Of a DNA stretch of 35,978 bases, positions 33,153 to 35,978 are shown piece by piece; the first letter of the stretch is position 1, and each line of letters begins with the position of its first letter. The DNA lies in contig KN817726.1 in NCBI GenBank assembly GCA_000827495.1, forward strand, positions 3,526-39,503, written 5' to 3'. Below the pieces are notes generated by a model, which ran no database searches, was not told the DNA's origin, and worked only from the letters and a program-made list of their open reading frames with translations. This DNA comes from Hypholoma sublateritium FD-334 SS-4. Lineage: Eukaryota; Basidiomycota; Agaricomycetes; Agaricales; Strophariaceae. Made by a program: the position numbers and the translations under genes.

Positions 33153-35978
33153 TTACAAGATTGACACGTAATCAACATTGATGGTACAGAATTCTTTGTC
33201 AGCAGCAGCAGCCAAATTCTCCCACACGTCCTTTTTCCGCTCCGCATATGCACGTCCACCGGCAGATAAATGCGGATTACCGGCAAGTTCATTCCNCCAT
33301 TTCTTGCCGCAATGCAAGAAATGTCTGACAGTCCACTGCATTTCGTAAGACACCAATGTCTGTTCTTCTGCCCAGCGCATTGCCGACGCCCGTCCACGGA
33401 GCCAATGTATCCGGCGGACTGCACAGACTTGGACTGAGAAACACCGGACAACTTTAAATTGCNGACTCACATTCCAAAATTGTTGCCGGGTCGGCGGTAT
33501 CAATATTGGCATTATCCGCACCCGCCATTAGCCGCCGATCTACGGATTGCCAAATCCACGAGAGCTTCAATTTTGTTGATCCCGGCATGTTTGGATTGAG
33601 CACAGCAGTACTGCAGCGGANATCGTCGTGAGTGAGTTGCCGGAAGTTGTTCAGCACCTCCCTGTCAGCGCCAAGTTCGACCATTTGATTGCGGCAATAG
33701 GTGTACACCTGGCAAAGGAACGAGAGGTGCTGGTCAAGGTNGGCAAGTGTTGCCCTGGCCCTTGTTCGTACCCCTTTGCGTGGCGCGGCACGGATGTGCT
33801 CCGTGTATCGAAAAGATTTGTCTGCAATTACTTCCCGGATTTGATTCAACAGAGATTCCGCTGTCTTCCGTCGCATTGCCAGCTCNGGCATTTNGAAGTC
33901 CATGTTTGTGTTGCCGTTAGACGGCAAGGTAAGTACCACGTGTTCCGGTGGAATATCCGCTCTNGTGCCTAAAATTCCGTCAAGTTCCGACTGATTCCGC
34001 GGGGCGGGATCGTCATCATAATCAATGTCGTTGAGGGTGTCCCAATACATGATCTGTTCCTCGTCAGGTTCACAAAGTTGTGGATCAACATATTGCGGGT
34101 GNGTAGCCTGCACGGAATNGGGTGCATCCATTGGATCAGGGGCGGCAGCAACATCGGATTGAGCGGCAGACGACTCTGCCNCCAGATGTTGCGAGGTGAG
34201 TGATTCCGCAAGCGGACCTTCCGGTTGCGCAGCAGGCGGAACTTCTNGTGCGGCAGCAAGTGGAGCTTCCGCAGCGGCAGCAAGCGGGTGANGTTGTCTC
34301 CGTAATGCGGGACCGCTGCGGGTGTAGGCACCGGCCGCTTCCTGTAGCTCCTTCAATTTCGCAATGAGGGGTATTAACGCTAAACGCAGGTCTTGCACGG
34401 TTTCAAAGGTAACGCCTCGAGCACGCCGCTTCACACGCCGGACTTGAAATCGAATAGCGAGTCTTTCCAGCAATGAAACTGATCAAAAAACGCGGCTTGA
34501 AATAAAGGATAATACGCACTGCTTTTCTTCTACTTGCATTGCAAAATCCAACCAGCGATCAGTGACAGACTGCGGAGGTGAATTTGCATGGTTATGAGAG
34601 CCTCCATGGCGCGTCGCAACATTCGCGCGATACACGTCCATGACCTTCACGTTTCCGAGCCGCTCGGATTCCGCCGCAGTGACTGCGCGCGTCCAGCCCG
34701 CCACTGCCGCTGGGCCCGCAGTTGCGGTTAGGTCGGCAAAATATTGAGCCGCCTTNGCAGCAGTCTCCTTGGCTTCCTTATACCGCCGGCACAAGTATTG
34801 TACAATACCGAGCNCCTTTTTATGATTGCTATCGCAAGCATGATCATCTAACACCTCCGCGCGGTGTGCCAACGTTGCTGTGCGGACGACTGGCGATATT
34901 CCATTCAGGGCGGACCATAGTGATTCCAGAATCTCGCCAGCCGTGACACCGGCACCAGGAATGAAAGACGTGGCATATCGGAATAAACATTGGTCCTTAT
35001 GTGCATGGACGTGGAACAGCCCAATGGCGCTGTCAATCTCCATGCCGGTAGGGAGCTTGCNGCCAATCCGTTCCCGCAGGTGAACCATGTATTGGCATGC
35101 AATGTCGTAAATCATCATAACTCCTTGGGCGGCATCAACGCTTGTAGTTTTTAGGGCTTGAAGGAATGCGAAGTCGACATTTTTCTGTTGTTCGCCTTTG
35201 TATAAATCAACTAGGGCGTTTGGCGCGTAGCATCCGTGTCGGGCGCAAGCAATCGCAACCTTGCCGGTTATATCGCATGCCGATGATGCCAACATTGCAT
35301 TCTGAATAGCACGAAATGTATTTTCGCACTGTTCTTTCTGTGATCCCACGTAAGCAACTTATTCACCAAGAAGATTCACCAGATAAGACTACCGACCGTT
35401 AGACNCTCTTTCGCAGTTTTGAGAAACTGCCGGTATTNGTCCCTGATAGGATCCATGCCGCCGCCTTCCGACAGCCATATATCAACTGCCGCTCTGTCCT
35501 GCCGCACGTGGTCAGCTTTGAAGTTTCCGTCGGCAACAAATANCCGCTTGTACACCCATCTGCTTCTGTGGTTAGTGTAACTCCAGGGCATAACAATACC
35601 GCATACCTCTTGGGGTCTTCCTTCCAATTGTCGGGAATATTGATGCCGGGTTGCGGGCACGCCGGGCAGTAAATTGCTAATTCACCGGGTTCAACNCAAT
35701 GGATATCCCGCTTGTGGTGCCCAAATCCCGCCCATTTCAATTTTTTCATCCACCGCCAAAGGCGTGACATCCGGCGGAATTCATTGTAGAGGTCAACGAC
35801 TGCCGCGGGTGACGTCGGCATAGTTACTCTTCGCAGTAATTGATAAAACTGGTACGCGGATGCCTTCAATTCCAAGTTACACAACCTGAAATAATCTAGC
35901 AGCTGCGCGGAGAATAACGTGCGGATTCTATCAAAGCTCGCCGGCACAAGGCGGCAAGCTATGAGATCCAGCGGAACT
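33153..35978 (-). CDS. KDZ-type transposase (N-terminus beyond window)
   Basis: Exons running leftward are 35978-35607, 35565-35397, 35337-34520, about 34473-33471 and 33418-33153. Blocks in order are VPASFDRIRTLFSAQLLDYF, YCPACPQPGINIP, VADGNFKADHVR (probable first catalytic Asp), IACARHGC, MIYDIACQYMVHLRE (second Asp), IGLFHVHAHKDQCL, GAGVTAGEILESLWSALN (probable Glu), HRAEVLDDH, and a C-terminal helical part with LTHDDxRCSTAVLNPN and IHWLRGRASAMRWAEEQ. These match the KDZ superfamily, which usually carries an N-terminal cysteine cluster; that part is not in the window. An Ala/Pro-rich stretch near 34150-34330 is an insertion. The joint between 34520 and 34473 does not splice cleanly and may hide a frameshift. 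The product would act on DNA in the nucleus. Confidence 0.87.

Larger units (their letters stand above)
30490..35978 (-). mobile_element. KDZ-type DNA transposon, one end (continues beyond window)
   Basis: The boundary at 30490 comes from comparing two copies with different flanks: CACATACCTATG follows CCTATTCCTC at 29213 and GTATTAATT at 30490. From there the element has about 1,055 bp of structured non-coding terminus, an accessory gene (31545-33122) and a transposase gene (33153 to the window end), both on the minus strand. About forty isolated Ns between 31548 and 35700 suggest a consensus of several variant copies. The other terminus and any target duplication are outside the window. Confidence 0.82.

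Overview
The window reads as a nuclear scaffold from a mushroom-forming basidiomycete (Agaricomycotina). The coding exons are GC-rich and interrupted by many 41-90 nt introns. The recognisable mobile elements are Mutator-like elements with SWIM zinc fingers and a KDZ-type transposase, a combination common in these fungi. Nothing bacterial (operons, ribosome binding sites, CRISPR) and no tRNA or rRNA gene was seen.

Layout. At 10-6513 a degraded gene resembling the cysteine-cluster genes that accompany KDZ transposases is split by a Mutator-like element, MULE copy 1 (399-6329, 9-bp target-site duplication). This element is artificially lengthened by a false 2,038-bp duplication around a single N at 4060. 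At 7438-7751 lies an intact small MED9 gene, then an HNH-nuclease-like relic, then a decayed second copy of the MED9 5' part (about 8960-9270). MULE copy 2 of the same family (9315-13210, own 9-bp target duplication) sits just before a MYST-family histone acetyltransferase gene (13328-15446). Next come, on the minus strand, a YTH/RRM RNA-binding protein gene (16874 to about 19754) and an EFM5-like eEF1A lysine methyltransferase gene (20853 into a 401-N gap). An unrelated MULE (21952-25208, 9-10 bp target duplication) follows.

From 25304 on the scaffold is patchy. Single Ns at 25304 and 30276 bracket a piece (25305-30275) that appears to be misplaced: AT-rich repeat-bearing DNA, a truncated Ty1/copia fragment, and one end of a KDZ-type element. 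The sequence left of 25304 overlaps the sequence right of 30276 by exactly 95 nt, so those two probably join directly. From 30490 to the window end is one end of a KDZ-type transposon. It has a structured non-coding terminus, an accessory protein gene with seven Met-Phe repeats in an acidic tail, and the transposase gene, which runs off the window.

The most interesting system is this KDZ-type transposon. It carries a two-gene cassette whose accessory protein I do not recognise, and the whole element, coding and non-coding, is strongly enriched for the 5-mer CGGCA/TGCCG, most densely near its terminus. The host genes (MED9, MYST acetyltransferase, YTH reader, EFM5) are ordinary housekeeping or regulatory genes of transcription, chromatin, RNA and translation. 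Their interest lies in how transposons and assembly errors have rearranged the DNA around them.
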